From Rhizobiaceae bacterium (GTDB lineage Bacteria; Pseudomonadota; Alphaproteobacteria; Rhizobiales; Rhizobiaceae), in contig JASJDO010000025.1 of NCBI GenBank assembly GCA_030065115.1, positions 1 through 32,498 of the forward strand: 32,498 nt of DNA, given 5' to 3'. The position numbers were made by a program, and so were the translations under genes. The notes under the pieces were generated by a model. The model was not told the DNA's origin and made no database searches. It worked only from the letters and a program-made list of their open reading frames with translations. The number at the start of each line of letters is the position of its first letter. Position 1 is the first letter of the stretch. Below, piece after piece: positions 8,479 through 16,551 of the stretch.

Positions 8479-8753
8479 GTTCTTCGTTTCAAATGTGATG
8501 CCGCCTTGCTCACATTTTCAGGTATCAGAACCAAGCAGCAATTTTCATGCCACATTGAAACGATTTGTGTATTTGCTTGGATATTGAAGCCAAAAGACAA
8601 AAATTGGCGATGGATATACTCAAATCCACCGCCAATTATATTCAAGCATGCGATCACGATATCCCGGCAATCATTGTGATCAAAAACAAACACGCTCGAA
8701 CAAGTCTTCTCAAGCGCAGCAGATTGACATTTGTAAACCAATCCATTCTGCAA
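8475..8753 (-). CDS. Possible small cysteine-rich protein, weakly supported
   Basis: 92 codons without a stop fill the only large gap (287 bp) in an otherwise tightly packed operon. The ORF begins at TTG 8751-8753, directly after the HlyD stop (TAA TGA, same frame), and its TGA overlaps the ATG of the next gene. Against it: no ATG near the start, no good ribosome site before the TTG, and no recognised domain. It holds six cysteines, including a Cys-Cys pair, and ends in a basic tail (HLKRRT). It could be a real coupled gene, the decayed end of a once longer gene, or only a spacer. Confidence 0.28.
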   Translation of the reverse strand: MQNGLVYKCQSAALEKTCSSVFVFDHNDCRDIVIACLNIIGGGFEYIHRQFLSFGFNIQANTQIVSMWHENCCLVLIPENVSKAASHLKRRT

Positions 8754-8765
8754 CCAGAATTTTCA

Positions 8766-10139
8766 TTACTCGATAAATGTACGCGCAATTCGATCTTTCA
8801 GCGGTTGCGTCAGATAACTTATCGCAGTTCTGGTACCTGTATTGACAAACACGTCCGCAGGCATGCCAGGAACAAATTTCAAGTCCCGAACATCATTGGG
8901 CTGGGCATCGTCAAGTCTTACCCTGGCCGAATAATATTCAGCTCCGGTTCTTTCATCCACAATGCTGTCTGCTGACAAATCGACAATCTGGCCATTGGCT
9001 TCCGGCACATCTGTTTGGTCAAATGCGGTAAGTCTAACGCGTGTGTTCTGCCCAACACGCAACTTCTCAATATCTGTTGTATTGACCTTGGCTTCAACAA
9101 TCAGCTCTTGATCGGCGGGCACAATGTCCAATACGGATTCACCCGGGCGAATAACGCCACCCTTGGTGTAGATGCTCATATTGACCACATGCCCACTCAC
9201 TGGCGCCTTGATTTCAATCCGCTTCTGACGCTGCAAGGCACCAACATATTGCGGCTCAATGTTGGATATCTGAGCCTCGATTGATGCAAGTTCGGTGGTT
9301 ATTGCTTCTTTGCGCACTTTCTTCTGCCCCAAGTAGGACAATCTCAATTCACCGATCTGATTCAACGCTCTGGCTTGAGATGTTGTAAACGACGCATCAA
9401 GTCCTTTGAGCCGTTCAATTTCTCTTTTGACAGCATTGACACGGCTTACCTGTGTCAGGCCTTTCTGAAGCAACTTGTTAAATGATGACAATTCTGACTT
9501 CGCGATTTCCAGCTGCCGCCCATTTGCAGACCGCTGGACTTCAAGGCCTTCAATTTCCTGTTCAAGGCTGCTGACGCGCTTTTCCAATATTTCCTTTTCG
9601 CTTTCGCTGGTTCTCAACTGCGCATCAAAGAGCCTTTTTTGAGTTCCAAATACTGCAGCCAGTTTGCTTTCATCTGAATTGACTGTCGCTACTTCAACAA
9701 GATCAGCAAGCGAAAAGGCGGTTTCTTCAGAAAGTTCTGCCAAGAGGCGTGCTCTGCGAACGTTCAATTCTGTAAATTGACTCCCCAAAACATCGAGATT
9801 GACGTCATTTTCTGTGCTGTCCATACGGATCAACACCTGGTTGGCAGAAACAAAATCACCTTCCCGAACAAGTAACTCGCTGACGATGCCACCTTCCAAA
9901 TGCTGTACAGTTTTCCGATTTCCCTCAACCACAAAGGAGGCAGGAGCAACGATTGCACCATCCAGATTTGCATTGAACGCCCAATATGCAGAGCCACCAA
10001 CAAACAGGGAGACGATCATTACACCAACACTTACAAATCTGGAAAAGCGTGTTGTGTTAATGGGTTCGGTATGTGGAACCTGCTGACTCGCAGGGTCCAA
10101 AATTTCGTAATTCCGGTTAGGTACGATTGCATTACTCAT
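8766..10139 (-). CDS. HlyD/PrtE-family periplasmic adaptor of the type I secretion system
   Basis: 457 aa, ATG 10137-10139, overlapping the ATPase stop by ATGA, with AGAGGG about 7 nt upstream. A short cytoplasmic N-terminus is followed by one membrane span at ~35-55 (FVSVGVMIVSLFVGGSAYWA), a lipoyl/biotinyl-like half motif (KTVQHLEGGIVSELLVREGD), a long coiled coil (~145-290, many Glu/Lys/Leu heptads), the second lipoyl half (IKAPVSGHVVNMSIYTKGGV) and a beta-barrel domain ending near FVPGMPADVFVNTGTRT. This is the full domain order and usual length for membrane-fusion adaptors linking the inner-membrane ABC exporter to a TolC-like outer-membrane channel. No TolC gene lies in the window, so the outer channel must be encoded elsewhere, as is common. 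Confidence 0.95.
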   Translation of the reverse strand: MSNAIVPNRNYEILDPASQQVPHTEPINTTRFSRFVSVGVMIVSLFVGGSAYWAFNANLDGAIVAPASFVVEGNRKTVQHLEGGIVSELLVREGDFVSANQVLIRMDSTENDVNLDVLGSQFTELNVRRARLLAELSEETAFSLADLVEVATVNSDESKLAAVFGTQKRLFDAQLRTSESEKEILEKRVSSLEQEIEGLEVQRSANGRQLEIAKSELSSFNKLLQKGLTQVSRVNAVKREIERLKGLDASFTTSQARALNQIGELRLSYLGQKKVRKEAITTELASIEAQISNIEPQYVGALQRQKRIEIKAPVSGHVVNMSIYTKGGVIRPGESVLDIVPADQELIVEAKVNTTDIEKLRVGQNTRVRLTAFDQTDVPEANGQIVDLSADSIVDERTGAEYYSARVRLDDAQPNDVRDLKFVPGMPADVFVNTGTRTAISYLTQPLKDRIARTFIE

Positions 10140-11884
10140 TTTGCTACCCTCTCTTGAAAGGTGGATACATTTTCTTGTTGCTGAACATTGTTCTGCGCAT
10201 TGTTGACGATGGTACGTGTGGCACCTCTGAGGATTTCCTCCTTGTCGCCAAAAGCTGATTGCATGCCACGCTCCAGAACAAGGACTTTGTTTGCGGCCTG
10301 CAGGGCGCTGGGGCGATGCGTCATGACAACCGTTATCGCACCTCTTGAACGGGCAGAGTTGACTGCTCTTCGAAGCGCTGAATCACCAGTTGCATCGAGG
10401 TTCGAATTAGGTTCATCCAACACGATGACAAAGGGTTCGCCATAGAGAGCGCGGGCAAGGCCAAGACGCTGACGCTGTCCTCCAGAGAGGAAGAAACCAT
10501 CTTTTCCAATCCGGGTCTCATACCCTTCAGGCAGGCCGAGTATCATCTCATGAACGTCAGCATCAACAGCGGCCTTGAGCACTTTCCGATCATCCACTTC
10601 AGCTGAGAAACGAGAAATATTCTCCTTGATGGTACCTTCGAACAGTTCAACATCCTGTGGCAAATATCCGATTTGTCTGCCGAGCTGGTCATGGTTCCAT
10701 TTATCAGTCGCTGTGCCATCAAGCGACACTTTACCTCTTTGTGGATACCAAACGCCGGTCAGCATTCTGGCCAGTGTTGATTTACCAGATCCGCTTGGGC
10801 CAATAACAGCAACAACGTCACCTGCTTCCAGCTTGAAAGAGATATCGGAAATTGTGGCATTCTCAGACAGTGGTGGTCCGGCTTTTTTGATAGCGACACT
10901 CAGCGAGGATGCTGCGTCAGCCAGAGAAAGACGTTCTTTTTCCTCAGGATATTCAATGATCAGTTGCTTCAACTTGCGATATGATCCAATCGCCGCAATG
11001 AAAGTTCTCCAATTGCCAATCGCCTGATCGATTGGTGCCAAGGCTCTTCCAAGAATGATCGTAGCAGCAATCATGACGCCAGCCGTGGTCTGACCCGTTA
11101 TGGCAAGCGCCGCACCCAGGCCAAGTATCCCGGACTGGAGCGCCATACGGAAGGTTTTTGAGATTGTTGTGATTGTGGAAATGCGGTCCGTAACCTGCGT
11201 TTTAAATCGACTTGTATCAAACTGCAGGAAAGCCCAACGCTTCGCCAAATCCTTCTTCATACCCATGGAATGAATGAGTTCGGAATTCCGTTCACAGGTT
11301 TCAAACATCCCGTCACATTGATGGCGAGCTGCTGCCGCTTTTTGCATCGGTTTGTTGCTGATTGAATTATTGACCATTGCAAGGAACAGCAGCGTAAGGG
11401 CGCCGGCAAGTCCCAACCATCCAAGATAAGGGTGAAGAACGAACAGGATGGCGATGTAGATTGGAACCCAGGGTGCATCGAAAAATGCGATGAGGGTGCT
11501 GCCAGAAAGAAAATCACGAAATGCATTTACATCAGCCAGTGTATTGTCTCCGACCATGGATTTCCCATCAACTTTCTTCCGCATGACCGCTTCAAGAATG
11601 GGTGTTCCGGCTTTCAGTTCGAATCTCGCGCCCAGACGGCTGAGGATCCTCAGTCTGATGAAATCGAGACAACCGGAAACTACGAAAACACCTGCCAGCA
11701 ATATGCTCAGCGCAATAAGTGTTTCCATGCTCTGACTGGTAAGGACCCGATCATAGACCTGTAACATGTATAAGGGGCCAGCAAGCATCAGGAGATTAAG
11801 TACAAGGCTAAACAGGGCGATAGCCAGAAAGCCACCTCTTAGTGACCTCATTGCCTCTGCTACCGGGGAAGATTTGAAATCCAT
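10136..11884 (-). CDS. Type I secretion ABC permease/ATPase (PrtD type)
   Basis: 582 aa from ATG 11882-11884. A TTG 45 bp upstream is rejected because it lies inside the stem of the terminator hairpin. An N-terminal exporter membrane domain has about six spans (first at LAIALFSLVLNLLMLAGPLY). The nucleotide-binding domain holds Walker A GPSGSGKST (~362-370), Q-loop YLPQDVELF, signature LSGGQRQR (~466-473), Walker B VIVLDEP (~486-492) and a switch His in VMTHR. There is no C39 peptidase domain, so it is the PrtD class that exports RTX-type proteins with an uncleaved C-terminal signal. The substrate is almost certainly the large protein encoded just upstream (11961-16151). Its expression is probably reduced relative to the substrate by the hairpin in between. 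Confidence 0.95.
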   Translation of the reverse strand: MDFKSSPVAEAMRSLRGGFLAIALFSLVLNLLMLAGPLYMLQVYDRVLTSQSMETLIALSILLAGVFVVSGCLDFIRLRILSRLGARFELKAGTPILEAVMRKKVDGKSMVGDNTLADVNAFRDFLSGSTLIAFFDAPWVPIYIAILFVLHPYLGWLGLAGALTLLFLAMVNNSISNKPMQKAAAARHQCDGMFETCERNSELIHSMGMKKDLAKRWAFLQFDTSRFKTQVTDRISTITTISKTFRMALQSGILGLGAALAITGQTTAGVMIAATIILGRALAPIDQAIGNWRTFIAAIGSYRKLKQLIIEYPEEKERLSLADAASSLSVAIKKAGPPLSENATISDISFKLEAGDVVAVIGPSGSGKSTLARMLTGVWYPQRGKVSLDGTATDKWNHDQLGRQIGYLPQDVELFEGTIKENISRFSAEVDDRKVLKAAVDADVHEMILGLPEGYETRIGKDGFFLSGGQRQRLGLARALYGEPFVIVLDEPNSNLDATGDSALRRAVNSARSRGAITVVMTHRPSALQAANKVLVLERGMQSAFGDKEEILRGATRTIVNNAQNNVQQQENVSTFQERVAK

Positions 11885-11911
11885 GTTCTTATCTTTCTTC
11901 AGATAATTTTG

Positions 11912-11949
11912 AAAAAATGGTAGAGGCAACGGCCAGAGCCGTTGCCTCT
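11912..11949 (-). terminator. Rho-independent terminator/attenuator between substrate and exporter genes
   Basis: Read on the minus strand, a perfect 12-bp G+C-rich stem (11938-11949 with 11922-11933; core GAGGCAACGGC) with a 4-nt loop is followed after a few bases by six T (11912-11917). It starts 11 bp after the stop of the secreted-protein gene and ends 27 bp before the ATPase ATG. No promoter is evident in the remaining space, so partial readthrough is the likely way the exporter genes are transcribed. Confidence 0.85.
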
Positions 11950-11960
11950 TTGCAAAACGC

Positions 11961-14900
11961 TTATGCGATGAAGTCTTCTTCGCTCAGTTGTTGAGCGTTG
12001 AACTCTGCCAGACGAATGGATTGTTGCTCGCCAAGGGTGACAACCGTATCCAACCCGTCTTGTTGCGCGTTGGAAATCGCATCGGCCACATCAAAGTCAG
12101 GACCAAGGCCCGATACATCAATGCGGTCCACACCGGCTTCGAAATCGGCGATGTTATCAATGCCGTCACCTTCATTGAAAATGAATGTATCAGCACCTTC
12201 TCCACCAATCAGGATATCGTTTCCGAGACCACCGATAATGATGTCGTCGCCACCTTCGCCATTGAGAGTGTCGTCACCTGCCTGCCCGTTCAGCGCATTT
12301 GCACCTGAGTTGCCAGAGAGATTATCAGCCCCCTGGTTAGGACTGTTAAGGTTGTTTGACCCATTAAGGTTTTCGAAGCCTTCAAGGACATCACCGAAGT
12401 TCGACACAGCATTGCCAAACTCGTCGAGGTCAACCGTTGCACCCGCACCTGCTGTAAACAGCGCAGTGTCAATGCCCTCGCCACCGATCAAGGTGTCTGC
12501 ACCACCAAACGAATGGATCGCATCGTTTCCGGCACCACCATCAAGAATGTTGATCTCATTGTTGCCGAAGATCAGATCATCGCCTGAAGTTCCGATAACA
12601 TTCTCGAAATCATCAACTTCGAGGAGTTGCTCGCCACCACGTTCAGTGAAGACAGCACCATCCTGAGAAGCTGGGCCAGGTTGAGGTGTGTTGAGGTCAA
12701 GGTCGACAAAGATCCCGTCATTGAAGTTTGAAAGATCAATTGTGTCACTATCGTCAGAACCAACCACACGTTCGATTGAGGTCAGAACGTCAGTCTCCAA
12801 CACATTGTCGATGACATCCAGAGCAATCACGTTGTCAATCACATCTTCGCCAACAACACCTGTATTGGTGATTGGTGCATCAACATCGAGTGTTGCTCCA
12901 GCATCAACCAGCGTGTCTTGAACGACTGGACCGTTTTGGCCAGCAGGTGCGTTATGCAAATGAATTGCAGACACAACACCCGGGATTGGCGTAAGAAGGT
13001 CAGCTTCCGAGATACCGTCCACAGACAACTCACTTGAGTAGGAAACCTCACCCGTGAGAAGGTTCTGCGTGATAACAAGGGATGCCTGACCGGTTGCATC
13101 AGAGTCTGACAAAGGTCCAGGCTCTTGAGATGCATCCAATCCGCCGGACAATGTGATTGTGCGGACATCACCAACGGTTTCATCACTGTCCACCAACAAC
13201 TGGCCACGGATTTCACCACCCGGGAACTCGGCTGTATGGATGTTGTAGTAGAGGTTGCCAGCAACAGCCTGCTCTACAAATGCAGCACCATCAGCAATGT
13301 TGGCACCGAACTGCGCAGGTGTATCAACCAGAGCATCTTCGATGGATACGGAGAATCCGTCTTCTTCAACGATGCCAGGTCCTGTGATTGGCGCAACTGT
13401 ATCAAGAGTTCCACCTGCATCAACAAGTGTATCCTGAACAACCGGACCGTTCTGACCAGCAGGCGCATTGTGCAAGTGAATTGCAGACACAATACCTGGA
13501 ATTGGCGTTTGCAGATCACTCTCGGCAATGCCGACAACACTCAAATCGCTTGAATAGGTGACCACACCTGTATGTGCATTTTGAGTAATTGTAAGCGTTG
13601 CCTGACCAGTAGCTTCACTGTCGGACAAAGGCCCTGGTTCCTGGGCTGCATCGAGGCTGCCAGACAATGTGATAACGCGGTTCTCACCAACGAACTCATC
13701 ACTCTCAACCAGCAGCTGACCACGGATTTCACCACCAGGGAAATCAGCTGTGTGGATGTTGTAGTACAAGTTACCAGCGACAGCCTGGTCGATAAAGTCA
13801 GCGCCATTTTCAATGGCAGAACCAAATTGGTCAGGTGCTTCAACAGGCACGTCAACCACTGAAACAGAGAAACCGGTTTCGCGTGTTGCGGTACCGTTTC
13901 CGTTCTCATCAAGCCTAACGGTCACAGGAACATCCAGATCAGAGAAGTCGGCTGTATCAAAACCATCTCCACCGTCCAGGAAGTCGTTGCCAAGGCCACC
14001 AACAAGAACATTGTCCGCGTCACCGCCAATGATCACATCATCGCCCGCGCCTGCATCAACAACGCCATTGACTTGGCCAAGATCCACCACGATGTCCTGC
14101 TCATCGCCGAGAAGTACATTCCCGTTGATGACACCTTCATCAGTGTTCACAACAATGGTTGAACCAGCTTCGGTTGCATCGATTGCGTTTACAGTACCGC
14201 GGATTTCACCCTCGTTGAGGATTGCACCCAACAGATCAACACCACCATCGATACGGATACCTGCAGCAACGTCAGATTCTTCTGAACCGGCAATCAGGCC
14301 TTCGTTCTGGATCACACCTGCGAATGATGCATCTTCAACATTGCTGAAGACACGAAGGCCGTCACCAATGGTATTGCCTTCAACCGCATCGCCGCGGCCC
14401 TGAATGATGCCCTCGTTGAAGACAGCAGCCGAAACAATGTCACCGTCGACATCACCAGTCTGAAGAGAAACACCAGAACCGTTATTGCCTTCACCAGCAT
14501 CAATTACACCGGTTTCAGTGTTATTCAGGGTAAAGTTGTCGGCTGTTGCATCCGCGTAGACTGTACCATTGCGCTGATCGCCGGTGCCTAGAATTTGACC
14601 CGCATTGTTCACCTGTAGGCCAACACCGTCAATGTTCAATGCGCGGCTATCTGATGAAATAACGCCGCCTTCAAGGTTGTTGACAACACCACCAGTGTGA
14701 TCACCAGTACCGAAATAAAGGCCGTTTTGAACACCTGCAATTGTGCCGGAGTTGTTGATCTCACCCTGGAAAGAAATATTGTTGACCACGCGAAGGCCTG
14801 CAACCGTTCCGTTCGCACCTTCAGATGCAATTGTACCAGAGTTGTTGATGATCGCGTCCGTAGCGCCAACATTGCCAACATTACCAATCCGGACACCGTC

Positions 14901-16151
14901 ACCTGCAAGGTTGATACCTGCAGCTGCATTGCCACGTCCCTGGATGGTACCAGCGTTGTTGAGCTCAAATGAGTTTGGACCGGAGCCAATTTCAGCACCA
15001 AAGCCTGAACCCTGATTACCAGCGCCAGCATCAATTGTGCCATTCACAAGGTTGGTTACAGAAAAGTCTGTAGCGGTTCCATCAGCGTATACGGTACCAT
15101 TGCGCTGATCACCTGTGCCAAGGATATCGCCACCGTTGATCAGATCAACACCAGTTCCATCAATGTTGACAGCGCGGCTGTCTGAACGGATCGTGCCAAA
15201 GTTCAAGACATCAAGGTCATGCTCTGCTTCGCCAATGTATAGGCCATTGCGAACACCCTCAATGATACCGGTTTGCGTGTTTAAGATCTGGCCATCAAAA
15301 GCTTGACCATCCGCAATACGAATACCACCTGCAGTGCCTTGATTGCTTTCGGAGGAAATAAGACCGCTGTTTACGATGTCACTGTCGAAGACCGTATCTT
15401 CAGCACCATTATTAATTCGGATACCATCGCCTGCCAAACCAGTGTTTGAAGCAGCCTGACCGCGACCTTGAATGGTAGCACCGAATCCGTTGAAGATGTC
15501 GCCACTTACAGTTTCTCCGGCTTCATCACCTACCTGCAGGGATACACCCGCACCCTGATTACCCGCACCAGCATCAATTGTTGCACCAGTAAAGTTACTG
15601 ATCGAGAAATTCTCTGCGCCAGCATCAGTATAGATTGTGCCGTTGCGCTGATCACCTGTACCGACAATATCACCAAAGTTACGGACACTTACGCCCTCAC
15701 CCTGGATGTCCACTGCGCGGCTGTCAGATGAAATCACGCCACCACGGAAGTTATCAAGGGAGCCCGAAGACTGTGAGCCGGAGAAGCGGACACCGTTGAA
15801 CTCTCCTGCAATCTCACCGAAATTGCGGATATCTGCGCTGCCCGAAACATCAATTGCAGTCGCGAGGGCATCCGGTCCGTTATTGGCCTCGATGCGTCCG
15901 GTCGGGAAGTTGAAGATATCAGCATCTTCACCCTCAACTGCGATTGCCGCTGGTGCATTATTGGTTGTTATCAGGCCAAAATTCAGCAGTCGCACAAAAT
16001 TGTTGTCGAGCAGAAACGCTGGTACGTTGTCGACGACTGTGTTTTGAAAAAATGACTGAAAGAAAGTTTGCCCATCTCGGACACTCTCTTGAGCCAAGGT
16101 CGAATTGTTCAGAAGTCTGGCTCTCAGACTTGCAAGGAATCCAGTTGACAT
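11961..16151 (-). CDS. Large type I-secreted RTX protein with beta-helix and CHRD repeats
   Basis: 1396 aa from ATG 16149-16151, chosen because GGAG lies 9 nt upstream; the ATG at 16157 is only 3 nt from that site. No N-terminal signal peptide. About residues 145-650 hold three ~180-residue repeats rich in N, G and D (SSDSRAV, GDIVGTGDQRNGT, IDAGAGNQG, IQGRG), typical of a right-handed beta-helix adhesin. A first RTX block (DAGAGDDVIIGG, VGGLGNDFLDGG) lies near 700-745. Residues ~765-1105 hold two 172-residue CHRD-derived repeats. Further RTX nonapeptides (NGQAGDDTLNGEGGDD, GGLGNDILIGGEGADTF) lie near 1280-1330, then a secretion-signal region ending DFIA. RTX repeats bind calcium outside the cell and drive folding. 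The exporter genes follow directly, so this is their substrate. Likely a surface or matrix adhesin; no enzymatic domain is seen. Confidence 0.93.
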   Translation of the reverse strand: MSTGFLASLRARLLNNSTLAQESVRDGQTFFQSFFQNTVVDNVPAFLLDNNFVRLLNFGLITTNNAPAAIAVEGEDADIFNFPTGRIEANNGPDALATAIDVSGSADIRNFGEIAGEFNGVRFSGSQSSGSLDNFRGGVISSDSRAVDIQGEGVSVRNFGDIVGTGDQRNGTIYTDAGAENFSISNFTGATIDAGAGNQGAGVSLQVGDEAGETVSGDIFNGFGATIQGRGQAASNTGLAGDGIRINNGAEDTVFDSDIVNSGLISSESNQGTAGGIRIADGQAFDGQILNTQTGIIEGVRNGLYIGEAEHDLDVLNFGTIRSDSRAVNIDGTGVDLINGGDILGTGDQRNGTVYADGTATDFSVTNLVNGTIDAGAGNQGSGFGAEIGSGPNSFELNNAGTIQGRGNAAAGINLAGDGVRIGNVGNVGATDAIINNSGTIASEGANGTVAGLRVVNNISFQGEINNSGTIAGVQNGLYFGTGDHTGGVVNNLEGGVISSDSRALNIDGVGLQVNNAGQILGTGDQRNGTVYADATADNFTLNNTETGVIDAGEGNNGSGVSLQTGDVDGDIVSAAVFNEGIIQGRGDAVEGNTIGDGLRVFSNVEDASFAGVIQNEGLIAGSEESDVAAGIRIDGGVDLLGAILNEGEIRGTVNAIDATEAGSTIVVNTDEGVINGNVLLGDEQDIVVDLGQVNGVVDAGAGDDVIIGGDADNVLVGGLGNDFLDGGDGFDTADFSDLDVPVTVRLDENGNGTATRETGFSVSVVDVPVEAPDQFGSAIENGADFIDQAVAGNLYYNIHTADFPGGEIRGQLLVESDEFVGENRVITLSGSLDAAQEPGPLSDSEATGQATLTITQNAHTGVVTYSSDLSVVGIAESDLQTPIPGIVSAIHLHNAPAGQNGPVVQDTLVDAGGTLDTVAPITGPGIVEEDGFSVSIEDALVDTPAQFGANIADGAAFVEQAVAGNLYYNIHTAEFPGGEIRGQLLVDSDETVGDVRTITLSGGLDASQEPGPLSDSDATGQASLVITQNLLTGEVSYSSELSVDGISEADLLTPIPGVVSAIHLHNAPAGQNGPVVQDTLVDAGATLDVDAPITNTGVVGEDVIDNVIALDVIDNVLETDVLTSIERVVGSDDSDTIDLSNFNDGIFVDLDLNTPQPGPASQDGAVFTERGGEQLLEVDDFENVIGTSGDDLIFGNNEINILDGGAGNDAIHSFGGADTLIGGEGIDTALFTAGAGATVDLDEFGNAVSNFGDVLEGFENLNGSNNLNSPNQGADNLSGNSGANALNGQAGDDTLNGEGGDDIIIGGLGNDILIGGEGADTFIFNEGDGIDNIADFEAGVDRIDVSGLGPDFDVADAISNAQQDGLDTVVTLGEQQSIRLAEFNAQQLSEEDFIA
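12843..13874 (-). repeat. Two tandem 516-bp repeats encoding permuted CHRD units
   Basis: Unit 1 is 13359-13874 and unit 2 is 12843-13358, each 172 codons. Both begin GFSVS, run through YYNIHTA(D/E)FPGGEIRGQLL (C-terminal CHRD half), then ITLSG(S/G)LDA(A/S)QEPGPLSDS and HLHNAPAGQNGPVVQ (N-terminal half), and end in GED or EED. The DNA copies differ at many third positions, so the duplication is not very recent. Confidence 0.88.
14190..15730 (-). repeat. Three tandem ~531-543-bp repeats encoding beta-helix units
   Basis: The same anchor (GCGCTGATC, encoding part of GDQRNG) occurs at 14571, 15102 and 15645, spaced 531 and 543 bp, that is 177 and 181 codons. A second anchor (GCGCGG, encoding SRA) recurs at 14641, 15172 and 15715 with the same spacing. 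The third unit decays towards residue 660. Lengths are multiples of three, so the frame is kept. Confidence 0.88.
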
Positions 16152-16551
16152 TCTCATGTTCTCCAAAGGTTGGTTTTTCGAACAAGAAGCTTTCGGCCGA
16201 AAAACTGCTTGTGGATGGAGAACTATCGCCAGAGTGAATAACTGAAAAATACAATGTCCTAATACGCAGTATAAGTTGCAGTTATACTCACGTGGCTTGT
16301 GATCTGGACATCGCTATAAATGCCGGATTTCAGGGATTCGCATCATAGGAACACGCACCTTGATCTCAAATGCGTCACCTCTCTTCACGAGAAGTTCAGG
16401 GTCAAAATAATTTTGAAACTAACAATTCCGCACTGGAGAAATTTCTCAAGCGATACCAGCGAACAGAAATCATGGATCGGAAAATGAGGTGCTGAACTTT
16501 GGTCAATATTGACCCAGCCTCGGGGTTACACTTCGGTATTTAAAGCAGAAC
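16152..16551 (-). promoter_or_regulatory. 400-bp upstream region of the secreted-protein operon
   Basis: No gene is seen here. It must carry the promoter for the long minus-strand operon because the next gene upstream (LysR type, same strand) ends at 16552. The clearest element is the dyad at 16268-16288. TATAAC-like and TATTAG-like hexamers lie within and just downstream of the dyad, but neither has a convincing -35 partner at 17 bp, which would suit an activator-dependent promoter. No strong terminator for the LysR gene was found. Confidence 0.5.
16268..16288. promoter_or_regulatory. Perfect 21-bp dyad with LysR-type T-N11-A motif
   Basis: AGTATAA (16268-16274) and TTATACT (16282-16288) are exact inverted repeats with a 7-nt spacer. 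Within them the ATAA-N7-TTAT core satisfies the T-N11-A rule of LysR-type binding sites. It lies 117 bp upstream of the secreted-protein ATG and about 265 bp beyond the end of the LysR gene, a natural candidate for its target. Confidence 0.55.

Noticed and set aside
11885-11929. Longer exporter ATPase starting at a TTG 15 codons upstream
   Set aside because: The TTG lies within the stem of the terminator hairpin and the extra residues are not family-like; ATG at 11884 is better placed.
12843-15730. Repeat arrays as possible CRISPR or satellite DNA
   Set aside because: Repeats are 516-543 bp, in frame, and lie within one protein; there are no short repeats with unique spacers.
12000-16100. 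Many long frames on the other strand and in other frames of the secreted-protein gene
   Set aside because: They mirror the repeats of the real gene, lack domains and ribosome sites, and vanish where the repeat composition changes.
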